A stretch of 64,000 nucleotides of DNA, from NCBI GenBank assembly GCA_963717255.1, contig CAVQVT010000011.1, forward strand, positions 62,001 through 126,000, written 5' to 3'. Position numbers and translations under genes: made by a program. Source of the DNA: CAIYQJ01 sp963717255. Its GTDB lineage: Bacteria; Chloroflexota; Limnocylindria; Limnocylindrales; CSP1-4. Under the pieces are notes generated by a model that did no database searches, was not told the DNA's origin, and worked only from the letters and a program-made list of their open reading frames with translations. Below are positions 8,957 to 16,498 of this stretch, in pieces (the stretch's first letter is position 1; each line of letters begins with the position of its first letter).

Positions 8957-9784
8957 ATGCTCGCCGCACCGCTCCTCGTCCGCGGCATCGACGCGCTCGA
9001 TCCGTCGGCGGGCAGGCTCCTCGTGGTCGTCGGCGCTTTCGATGGGCTGCACCGCGGGCACGCGTACCTGCTCCGGCGGCTCCGCGAGGCGGCCGTCCGT
9101 CTCGGCGCGCGACCCACCGTCCTGACGTTCGACCATCATCCCGACGAGATCGTCCGAGGCGCGGCTCCGCCGGTCCTGTGCGATCCCGACGAGCGGCTCG
9201 TCCGCCTCGCCGAGGCCGGCGTCGCCGTGACGATCGTCGAGCACTTCGACGCGGCGCTGCGCGCGACCCCGTACACGGCGTTCGTCGATCATCTCCGGGA
9301 GCGCGCCGGACTGGCGGGCTTCCTCATGACCCCCGACGCGGCCTTCGGGCGTGACCGGGAGGGGACGCCCCAGACGCTCGGACGGCTCGCCCGGAAGGAC
9401 GGGTTCGCCGTGGTCGTCGTGCCGCCGTTCGAGGTGGACGGCCGCCAGGTGCGCTCGAACGCGATCCGCGGCCTGATCGTCGACGGCGACCTTCATGGCG
9501 CGACGCGCCTCCTCGGCCGGCGCGTGGCGGTCGTGGGCGAGGCCGGCGCGCCCCGCGTCGACGGGACGCCGGTCACGTTCCCGATGCCTGTCGCCCTTCC
9601 TCCGTCGGGACGGTACCGGGTCCGTGTCGGACGGGCGTGGACGCCGGAGTCGGGCCCGGACCGCTCCCCGCGGGCGGCCACCGCGGCGGTCGATGCGGAT
9701 GGCCAGCGCGTGGTGCTCCAGCCCCGTTCCGGGGTTCCCGCGGACCACCGCGTGCGGATCGCGTTCGTCTCGCCGCTCGGCTGA
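8957..9784 (+). CDS. ribF: FAD synthetase RibF-like, flavokinase half degenerate
   Basis: The N-terminal nucleotidyltransferase domain is clear: VVGAFDGLHRGHAYLL, the MTPDAAFGRDREGT segment and SNAIRGLI. This supports adenylylation of FMN to FAD. The ATG lies one base after the truB stop. The protein has 275 residues, shorter than the usual ~310. The C-terminal part starts as the usual GRRVAVVG barrel but lacks the flavokinase GxPTAN motif and the usual catalytic Glu region. It may therefore be an FAD synthetase without riboflavin kinase activity, or the kinase domain may be strongly diverged. Given the number of indels nearby, an undetected error in this half is also possible. Confidence 0.85.
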   Translation: MLAAPLLVRGIDALDPSAGRLLVVVGAFDGLHRGHAYLLRRLREAAVRLGARPTVLTFDHHPDEIVRGAAPPVLCDPDERLVRLAEAGVAVTIVEHFDAALRATPYTAFVDHLRERAGLAGFLMTPDAAFGRDREGTPQTLGRLARKDGFAVVVVPPFEVDGRQVRSNAIRGLIVDGDLHGATRLLGRRVAVVGEAGAPRVDGTPVTFPMPVALPPSGRYRVRVGRAWTPESGPDRSPRAATAAVDADGQRVVLQPRSGVPADHRVRIAFVSPLG

Positions 9785-9810
9785 CCGGGTTCCGCGGCGG
9801 GCGGCGGCGT

Positions 9811-9839
9811 TTGCGGCCTTCCCTCTCGGCTGGTAGGAT
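9811..9839 (+). promoter_or_regulatory. Sigma-70-type promoter for rpsO
   Basis: TTGCGG at 9811-9816 and TAGGAT at 9834-9839 are separated by exactly 17 bases, just downstream of the ribF stop and about 50 bases before the rpsO start. This is the best-formed promoter in the window and suggests rpsO-pnp can be transcribed separately from the nusA operon. Confidence 0.65.
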
Positions 9840-9889
9840 GCCTCGGTCAGAGAAAGACGTCCGTAGATTCGTTCGTGTCGGAGGACCGA

Positions 9890-10159
9890 GTGCCGCTCAG
9901 CCGGGAGGAGAGGGATCGCCTCGTCGCGGAGTTCGCGACGCATGAGGGCGATACCGGATCGCCGGAGGTCCAGATCGCGCTCCTGACGGAGCGAGTGAAG
10001 GAGCTCACGGGTCACCTGAAGCAGTTCCCGCGGGACAACCATTCCCGGCGCGGCCTACTCAAGCTCGTGGGGCAGCGCCGCCGCCTCCTCGCGTACCTCG
10101 TGCGCAGGGACCCGGCCCGCTACCGCGCCGTCATCGGACGGCTCGGGCTCCGCCGCTAG
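9890..10159 (+). CDS. rpsO: 30S ribosomal protein uS15
   Basis: Primary 16S rRNA-binding protein of the small-subunit platform. Starting at GTG 9890 the product has 89 residues, the typical length for the family. Conserved features are PLSREERDRL, HEGDTGSPEVQIALLTERV, DNHSRRGLLKLVGQRRRLL and the LGLRR end. GGAGG at 9880-9884 with a 5-base spacer supports this start over an in-frame GTG at 9875. It is followed by pnp, the usual rpsO-pnp pair. Confidence 0.96.
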   Translation: MPLSREERDRLVAEFATHEGDTGSPEVQIALLTERVKELTGHLKQFPRDNHSRRGLLKLVGQRRRLLAYLVRRDPARYRAVIGRLGLRR

Positions 10160-10174
10160 CACCGCCGTCCATCG

Positions 10175-10193
10175 CCGGGGCCGAGAGCCCCGG
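10175..10193 (+). terminator. Hairpin after rpsO (attenuator or processing site)
   Basis: CCGGGGC (10175-10181) pairs perfectly with GCCCCGG (10187-10193) across a 5-base loop, 15 bases after the rpsO stop. There is no T tract. In other bacteria a terminator and RNase processing site lie between rpsO and pnp; the same role here is inferred from position. Confidence 0.5.
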
Positions 10194-10233
10194 TCACCGC
10201 GGTCGCCCGCGCGCACCCCGCGCACCGCCGGTC

Positions 10234-10257
10234 CTCCTCCGGCACGGCCAGGAGGAG
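10234..10257 (+). promoter_or_regulatory. pnp: Hairpin covering the pnp Shine-Dalgarno sequence
   Basis: CTCCTCC (10234-10240) is fully complementary to GGAGGAG (10251-10257), the ribosome-binding site 4 bases before the pnp GTG. Folding would hide the site, giving a plausible basis for translational control of pnp. pnp is autoregulated through its leader in E. coli; a parallel here is inference. Confidence 0.5.
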
Positions 10258-10261
10258 CCTC

Positions 10262-12849
10262 GTGCCCGTTCATTCCGTCTCCGCCGAGTTCGGTGGTCGC
10301 ACGCTGACCATCGAGACCGGCAGGCTCGCCCGCCTCGCGGGCGGCGCCGTCACCGTGCGCTACGGCGACACGCTGGTCCTCGGGACCGCGAACCGGTCGG
10401 AGCCGCGCCCCGGCCTCGACTTCTTCCCGCTCACGGTGGACTTCGAGGAGCGCATGTACGCGGCCGGGAAGATCCCCGGCGGCTTCATCAAGCGCGAGTC
10501 GCGCCCGTCCGAGGCGGCGATCCTCGCCGCGCGCCTCACGGATCGCCCGATCCGCCCGCTCTTCCCGGAGGGCTACAAGGACGACGTCCAGGTCGTCCTC
10601 ACCGTGCTCTCGACGGACCAGGAGAACGATCCCGACGTCATCGGGACCGTCGCCGGGTCCGCGGCGCTCACGATCAGCGAGATCCCGTTCCAGGGCCCCA
10701 TCGGCGCGGTGCGCGTCGGCCGGATCGACGGCGAGCTCGTCGTGAACCCGACCGTCGCCCAGCTCGCGGACTCCGACCTGGACCTCATCGTCAGCGGGAC
10801 GCGCGACGCGATCATGATGGTCGAGGCTGGCGCCAGGCTCGTCTCCGAGGACGCGATGGCGGAGGCCATCCTCTTCGGCCATCGGGCGCTCCAGCCGCTG
10901 ATCGACCTTCAGGAGCAGCTCCGGGAGCTCGTCGGCAAGCCGAAGAAGCTCCCGTTCCTCGAGCCCGGCACCGAGTCGGTCCTCCGCTTCGTCGACCTCG
11001 TCGCGTCGGGCAAGGACCTCGTCGTGGTGGACGTCGAGACGACCGGCCGTGACCCGAAGATGGCCGATCTCGTCGAGGTCGGCGCCGTCCGCATCAAGAA
11101 CGGCAAGATCGCCGACCGCTGGTCGACGCTCGTGAACCCCGGTCGTCCGGTCGTCGGCGCGCAGATGCACGGCCTGACCGAGAAGGACCTCAAGGGGGCG
11201 CCCACGGCGCAGGAGGCAGCCCGCACCTTCCTCGACTTCGCGGGTGACTCGATCGTCGTCGGCCACAACGTCGGCTTCGACCTCGGGTTCCTCGAGGAGG
11301 CGCTGGCCGAGGGCTTCCGCTTCGACTACGGCACCTACCTGGACACGCTCGTGCTTTCGCGCGAGGCGTATCCCGATCTCGAGTCGTACAAGCTCGGCGA
11401 CCTGTCGCGCTTCTTCGGGATCGAGCTGCAGAACGCCCACCGCGCCCTCCCCGACGCGGAGGCGACCGCGGAGCTCGTCCTTCGGCTCGCGGCGGACCTC
11501 CCCCCGCGGATCGACGAGCTGAAGGCCGGCATCAAGGCGTCGATCCGCGCGAGCCGCGAGTCGGGCGCCGACCCGAAGGCGCTCCTCGAGGCGGCCCGCC
11601 GCCAGGCGCGTGTCGGGAAGGGCCTCTTCGGCCTCGTCCACAAGAAGACCGTCCGCTCCCTCACGCTCGACGAGGGGATCCGGATGGACGGCCGCGGCGT
11701 CGACGAGATCCGGCCGATCAGCGTCGAGGTGGGCCTGCTGCCGCGCGCGCACGGCTCCGGCCTCTTCACCCGCGGCGAGACGCAGGCCCTCACCGTCTGC
11801 ACGCTCGGCCCCTCCTCGGACGTCCAGCGGATCGACACGATCAGCCCGGAGACCGAGAAGCGATATCTCCATCACTACAACATGCCGCCGTACAGCACCG
11901 GCGAGAACAAGATGATGCGCGGCCCCGGCCGGCGCGAGATCGGCCACGGCCATCTCGCCGAGCGGGCGCTCCTGCCCGTCCTCCCGGACCACGAGGAGTT
12001 CCCCTACGTCATCCGCCTCGTGAGCGAGTGCGTGACCTCGAACGGCTCCACCTCGATGGCGTCCACGTGCGGCTCCACGCTCGCCCTCATGGATGCCGGC
12101 GTCCCGATCAAGGCGCCGGTGGCCGGCGCGGCGATGGGCCTCATGAGCGAGCCCGACGGCGCGTTCGCGATCCTCACGGACATCCTCGGCAAGGAGGATG
12201 CCTTCGGGGACATGGACTTCAAGGTGACCGGGACGCGGAGGGGATCACGGCCCTCCAGATGGACATCAAGGTCAAGGGCATCAATGAGGACATCATCCGC
12301 GCCGGCCTCGCCAAGGCGAATGCCGCGCGGCTCTTCATCCTCGAGAAGATGCTCGAGGTCCTCCCGGAGACCCGGGAGACGATGTCGGACTTCGCCCCGC
12401 GGATCATCACGATCAAGATCAACCCCGAGAAGATCCGGGACATCATCGGCAAGGGCGGCTCGATGATCCGGAAGATCCAGGAAGAGACGGGAACGGAGAT
12501 CAACGTCGAGGACGACGGGACCGTCGAGATCGCGGCCGTCTCCGGCGAGAACTCCCGCAAGGCCATCCAGTGGATCGAGTCGCTCACCCGCGAGGTCGAG
12601 ATCGGCGCGCTCTACCTGGGCAAGGTCACCCGGATCATGGGCTTCGGCGCGTTCGTCGAGATCCTCCCGGGCAAGGAAGGCCTCGTGCGGATCGGCGAGC
12701 TCGCCGACTACCACGTGCCCACCGTGGAGGACGTGGTCAGCGTCGGCGATGAGGTGATGGTCGTCGTCACCGAGATCGACCGACAGGGCCGCGTCAACCT
12801 CTCGCGGAAGGCCGCGATGCAGCGCCACCTCGCGAAGGACGGCCGCTGA
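10262..12849 (+). CDS. pnp: Polyribonucleotide nucleotidyltransferase with inserted DEDDh exonuclease domain (one-base frameshift)
   Basis: Phosphorolytic 3'-5' RNA exonuclease. The first RNase PH domain spans residues 1-220. Residues ~250-405, inside the linker that is normally all-helical, form a complete DnaQ/oligoribonuclease-type domain. It has VVDVETTG (D257, E259), GHNVGFDLGFL (D340) and NAHRALPDAEA (H393, D398), which are all five DEDDh residues. The second RNase PH domain follows (GIRMDGRGVDEIRPISVEVG, STGE, GSTSMASTCG), then KH (IIGKGGSMIRKIQEETG) and S1 domains. The frame breaks between 12233 and 12238: one base is missing where KVTGT should run into AEGITALQMDIKVKGI. Corrected, the protein is about 862 residues against ~700 for the family. 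GTG 10262 has GGAGGAG upstream. Confidence 0.93.
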
Positions 12850-12856
12850 ACACGCG

Positions 12857-12930
12857 CCCGGGCGCCCTCCGAGGAGCCCGGGCACATGCCTGACGACCAG
12901 CGCACCGCCGGGAGACCCGGCGGTGCGCTG
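12857..12930 (+). terminator. Strong double hairpin after pnp
   Basis: The main stem CAGCGCACCGCCGGG (12898-12912) and its exact complement (12916-12930) form 15 uninterrupted pairs around an AGA loop. A smaller CCCGGGC/GCCCGGG hairpin lies before it (12857-12863 and 12876-12882). There is no T run. It separates pnp from asd, and the asd -10 box starts two bases after it, so the stem occupies the asd -35 region. Confidence 0.72.
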
Positions 12931-12931
12931 G

Positions 12932-12937
12932 TATACT
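12932..12937 (+). promoter_or_regulatory. asd: Candidate -10 box for asd
   Basis: TATACT 50 bases before the asd ATG, directly after the pnp terminator stem. The sequence around it (GGTATACTCG) closely resembles the region before nusA (GTGTATACTCGCG). Confidence 0.5.
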
Positions 12938-12987
12938 CGCCCGGGCCGGCGCGGTCCCGAGCCCCCGATCGCGGAGGCAGAATCCTG

Positions 12988-14067
12988 ATGTCCGGAAACC
13001 CCCTCACCGTCGCCGTCGTCGGAGCCACCGGTCTCGTCGGTCGCACGATGATCGCGGTGCTGCGCGAGCGCGACTTCCCCGTCGGTGAGCTGCGGCTCCT
13101 CGCATCCGGCCGGTCTGCCGGCTCGGTCGTGGAGGTCGGCGGGACGCGCATCGTGGTCCGGAAGGCGACGCCCGAGGCGTTCGACGGCGTGGACATCGCG
13201 CTCTTCAGCGCCGGGACTGACGTCTCGCTCGACCTCGCGCCGCGGGCCGTGGAGCATGGCGCCACCGTCATCGACAACTCGAACGCCTGGCGGATGGAGG
13301 AGGCGGTCCCCCTCGTCGTCAGCCAGGTGAACGCGGACGACCTCAGGTGGCATGAAGGGATCGTCGCGAACCCGAACTGCTCCACGATGCAGCTCGTGCC
13401 TGTCCTCATGGCGCTGCGCGACGAGGCCGGCCTGGAACGCGTGGTCGTCGATACGTACCAGGCGGTCTCCGGGACCGGCGCGGAAGCGGTCGCCGAGCTG
13501 GAGGCCCAGATCCTCGCCCACGCGCACGGCGCCCCCAAGATCGCGTCCGTGTACCCGCACCCGATCGCGTTCAACGCGCTTCCCGAGATCGACGTCTTCC
13601 TCGACAACGGGTACAGCCGCGAGGAGTGGAAGGTCGTCACCGAGAGCCGGAAGATCCTCCACCTGCCGGACCTCCGGGTCTCGTGCACGGCCGTCCGGGT
13701 CCCCGTCATCGCGAGTCACTCGGAGGCCGTCCACGTCGAGACCACGGCGGCGATCACCGCGGAGCGCGCCCGCGAGGTGCTCGCGGCCGTGCCGGGCGTG
13801 GTGGTGCAGGATGAGCCGGCGAACCACGTGTACCCGCTCGCGACCGCGGCGGCCGGGCGAGACGAGGTGTTCGTCGGCCGGATCCGACGCGACCCCTCGG
13901 TGGAGCGCGGTCTCGCCTTCTGGGTGGTGAGCGACAACATCCGCAAGGGTGCCGCCACGAATGCCGTCGAGATCGCCGAGATCCTCGTCGAGCGCGGCTG
14001 GGTGGCTCCCGCATCGCGGCGCGGCGGCGCGGTCGGCGCGGGCGCCGGCGGCCGGAGCGGTGCGTGA
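12988..14067 (+). CDS. asd: Aspartate-semialdehyde dehydrogenase
   Basis: Reduces aspartyl-4-phosphate to aspartate semialdehyde, the branch point to lysine/diaminopimelate, methionine and threonine. The 359-residue protein has the NADP-binding AVVGATGLVG at its start, the DNSNAWR segment, the active-site Cys in ANPNCSTMQ, then TYQAVSGTGAEAV and the conserved CTAVRVPVIASHSEAVHVE. ATG 12988 follows GGAGG; upstream frame covers only promoter. It is the first gene of a long + operon and its stop overlaps the next gene (GTGA). It is not clustered with other lysine genes here. Confidence 0.95.
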   Translation: MSGNPLTVAVVGATGLVGRTMIAVLRERDFPVGELRLLASGRSAGSVVEVGGTRIVVRKATPEAFDGVDIALFSAGTDVSLDLAPRAVEHGATVIDNSNAWRMEEAVPLVVSQVNADDLRWHEGIVANPNCSTMQLVPVLMALRDEAGLERVVVDTYQAVSGTGAEAVAELEAQILAHAHGAPKIASVYPHPIAFNALPEIDVFLDNGYSREEWKVVTESRKILHLPDLRVSCTAVRVPVIASHSEAVHVETTAAITAERAREVLAAVPGVVVQDEPANHVYPLATAAAGRDEVFVGRIRRDPSVERGLAFWVVSDNIRKGAATNAVEIAEILVERGWVAPASRRGGAVGAGAGGRSGA

Positions 14068-14810
14068 CGCCTGGAGAACGTCGACAGGCGCTCGAGTCCG
14101 TCGCGGCGGAGGTCCGCGGCTGCACCCGCTGCCGGCTCCATGCCGGGCGCACGCGGGCGGTGCCGGGGGAGGGGAGCCCCGAGACGGAGGTCGTCTTCGT
14201 CGGTGAGGCTCCCGGGTTCAACGAGGATCGGCAGGGAAGGCCGTTCGTCGGCGCCGCCGGGTCGTTCCTCACCGAGCTCCTGTCCACCGTCGGCTGGCGG
14301 CGGGAGGACGTCTTCATCACCAACGTCGTGAAGTGCCGCCCGCCGGAGAACCGGGACCCGGAGTCCGACGAGATCGCCGCGTGTGCGCCGTTCCTCGCCC
14401 GCCAGCTCCAGATCATGGACCCGGCGCTCGTCGTCACGCTGGGGAGGCACTCGCTCGGCACCTTCCTCCCCGGGGCGCGGATCGGGCAGGTCCACGGGAC
14501 AGCACGGCCGACGGCCGCGGCGACGTGGGCGGATGGCTCGGTCGTGTTCGCGATGTACCACCCAGCGGCGGCGCTCCACCAGGGCTCGCTCCGGCGGACG
14601 CTGCTCGACGACATGCAGGGCATCCCGCGCGCCCTGCTCGACGCCCGGGACCGTCGCGCACTCGCCGCGGAGGCCGTCGACGCCCGGGTGCCGGCCGGCG
14701 CGGTCCCGGGTCCCGGCCCCGGTGGACTCGAACCCGGCACCGCCGCCGACGCGGTCGCGTTCCCACAGCCGGCGGAGCCCGGCGCCGACCAGCTCACGCT
14801 CTTCTCATGA
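14064..14810 (+). CDS. Family 4 uracil-DNA glycosylase with C-terminal clamp-binding motif
   Basis: Iron-sulfur uracil-DNA glycosylase that removes uracil from DNA in base-excision repair. Cluster cysteines C20, C23, C91 and C107, the GEAPGFNEDRQGRPFVG active-site segment, TNVVKCRPPENRDP and the late MYHPAAAL motif all fit family 4. The catalytic domain ends near residue 190, followed by an Ala/Pro-rich linker of about 50 residues. The last residues are QLTLFS: QLTLF fits the bacterial sliding-clamp binding consensus, so the enzyme is probably tethered to DnaN. GTG 14064 overlaps the asd stop. Confidence 0.92.
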   Translation: MTPGERRQALESVAAEVRGCTRCRLHAGRTRAVPGEGSPETEVVFVGEAPGFNEDRQGRPFVGAAGSFLTELLSTVGWRREDVFITNVVKCRPPENRDPESDEIAACAPFLARQLQIMDPALVVTLGRHSLGTFLPGARIGQVHGTARPTAAATWADGSVVFAMYHPAAALHQGSLRRTLLDDMQGIPRALLDARDRRALAAEAVDARVPAGAVPGPGPGGLEPGTAADAVAFPQPAEPGADQLTLFS

Positions 14811-14830
14811 CACGCAGGGAGCCCGCTCCG

Positions 14831-16498
14831 ATGGCCGCTGACACCCCGCTCCGGATCATCCCCCTCGGAGGGATGGGTGAGATCGGGAAGAACATGTACG
14901 TCTTCGAGTTCGGCGACGACATCATCGTCGTGGACTGCGGCCTCATGTTCCCCGACGAGGAGATGTTCGGGATCGACCTCGTCATCCCGGACGTGACGTA
15001 CCTGCGAGAGCGCCGGGAGCAGGTCCGGGCGTTCTTCATCACGCACGCCCACGAAGACCACGTCGGCGGGCTGCCGTACATCCTGCCGACCTTCCCCGGC
15101 GTCCCCATCTACGCGTCCACCCTGGCCCGCGGCCTCCTCGGGAACAAGATCAAGGAGCACAAGCTCCACAACAACCCGATGCTCTCGCTCGAGCCCGGCG
15201 GCGAGACGGTGCAGATCGGCGCGTTCTCGGTGGAGGCGTTCCGGATCGGCCACTCGATCCCGGATGCGATGGGGCTCGCGATCCGTACGCCCGTCGGGAC
15301 GATCATCCACACGGGCGACTTCAAGTTCGACCACACCCCGGTGGACGGGAAGCCATCGGACTTCCAGCTGCTCGCGCGGTACGGCGCGGACGGCGTCATC
15401 GCGCTCCTGTCCGACTCCACGCGCGCAGAGAACCCCGGCTACACGCCGTCGGAACGGACCGTGGGCGAGGCGTTCCGCGAGATCATGGAGGGGCTCGACG
15501 GCCGTGTCATCGTCGCGACGTTCGCGAGCAACATCGCCCGGATCCAGCAGGTCATCGACGCCGCCGGGACCTTCGACCGGAAGGTCGCGGTCGTCGGCCG
15601 GTCGATGGAGCAGAACTTCCGGATCGCGAGCGACCTCGGGTACCTGAAGTACCCGGCGTCCCAGATCGTCCCCAAGGACCGGATCGGTGAGACGGCCCCC
15701 GAGACGCTCGTCATCGCGACGACGGGGGCGCAGGGCGAGCCGATGGCAGGGCTCGCGCGGATGGCGAACCACGATCACCGGTTCGTCGAGATCCAGCCGG
15801 GCGACACGGTGATCGTGAGCGCGAGCCCGATCCCCGGGAACGAGGAGTACGTCGCCCGCACCATCGACAACCTGTTCAAGGCCGGCGCGAACGTCTACTA
15901 CCACACGATCAAGCGGGCGCACGTCTCCGGCCACGCGAGCCAGGAGGAGCTCAAGCTCATGCTCGGGCTCACCCGCCCGCGCTACTTCCTCCCGATGCAC
16001 GGCGAGTTCCGCATGCAGGTCCAGCACGGCCGGCTCGCCGTGGAGACGGGCGTGCTCCCCGAGAACGTCTTCATCATCGAGAACGGGACGCCGATCGAGA
16101 TCTCGGCGGACGGCTCCGCGCGCCGGGGGACGCCGGTGCCGGCCGGGTACGTCTTCGTGGACGGGCTCTCGGTCGGCGACGTCGGCGAGATCGTGCTGCG
16201 CGACCGCCGCGCGCTCGCGAACGACGGGATGTTCATGGTCGTGGTGACGGTCGACAAGCAGACGGGAACCGTGCTGGGCAGGCCGGAGATCGTCACGCGC
16301 GGGTTCACGCCGCTGAACGAGAAGGACCCGATCATGGAGGGCGCGGTCGACCGGATCGTCGCGGCGATCGAGAACCCGGGCGACCACATCAGCGAGGCAG
16401 CGCTCCTCAAGGCCCAGATCAAGGACGGGGTCTCGCGCTACCTCTACGAGCAGACGAAGCGGCGGCCGATGGTCTTCCCGGTCGTCGTGGAGGTCTGA
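14831..16498 (+). CDS. rnj: Ribonuclease J
   Basis: Metallo-beta-lactamase/beta-CASP RNase with 5'-3' exo- and endonuclease activity, central to mRNA turnover and rRNA maturation. PLGGMGEIGKNM lies near the N-terminus, with the metal motif HAHEDHVGG, then HTGDFKFD, SDSTRAENPG, TFASNIARIQQ and FLPMHGEFRM. The C-terminal domain is complete. ATG 14831 has AGGGAG with a 9-base spacer and gives 555 residues; an ATG at 14807 overlapping the UDG stop is an alternative adding 8 residues. The stop is fused to the ftsK start as TGATG. RNase Y is encoded at 47.7 kb, so both endonuclease systems coexist. Confidence 0.94.
   Translation: MAADTPLRIIPLGGMGEIGKNMYVFEFGDDIIVVDCGLMFPDEEMFGIDLVIPDVTYLRERREQVRAFFITHAHEDHVGGLPYILPTFPGVPIYASTLARGLLGNKIKEHKLHNNPMLSLEPGGETVQIGAFSVEAFRIGHSIPDAMGLAIRTPVGTIIHTGDFKFDHTPVDGKPSDFQLLARYGADGVIALLSDSTRAENPGYTPSERTVGEAFREIMEGLDGRVIVATFASNIARIQQVIDAAGTFDRKVAVVGRSMEQNFRIASDLGYLKYPASQIVPKDRIGETAPETLVIATTGAQGEPMAGLARMANHDHRFVEIQPGDTVIVSASPIPGNEEYVARTIDNLFKAGANVYYHTIKRAHVSGHASQEELKLMLGLTRPRYFLPMHGEFRMQVQHGRLAVETGVLPENVFIIENGTPIEISADGSARRGTPVPAGYVFVDGLSVGDVGEIVLRDRRALANDGMFMVVVTVDKQTGTVLGRPEIVTRGFTPLNEKDPIMEGAVDRIVAAIENPGDHISEAALLKAQIKDGVSRYLYEQTKRRPMVFPVVVEV

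Noticed and set aside
6269..9784. A single 1,171-codon plus-strand frame joining RbfA, TruB and RibF
   Set aside because: The middle part reads nrnA out of frame, and each real gene has its own start and stop at GTGA or near-adjacent junctions; explained by indels.
9875..9877. GTG as the start of rpsO
   Set aside because: The GTG at 9890 gives the typical 89-residue S15 and has GGAGG at good spacing; the earlier codon overlaps that ribosome-binding site.
14726..14736. GGTGGACTCGAACC-like sequence resembling a tRNA T-arm
   Set aside because: It lies inside the UDG linker coding sequence; no acceptor stem or anticodon arm can be paired around it.
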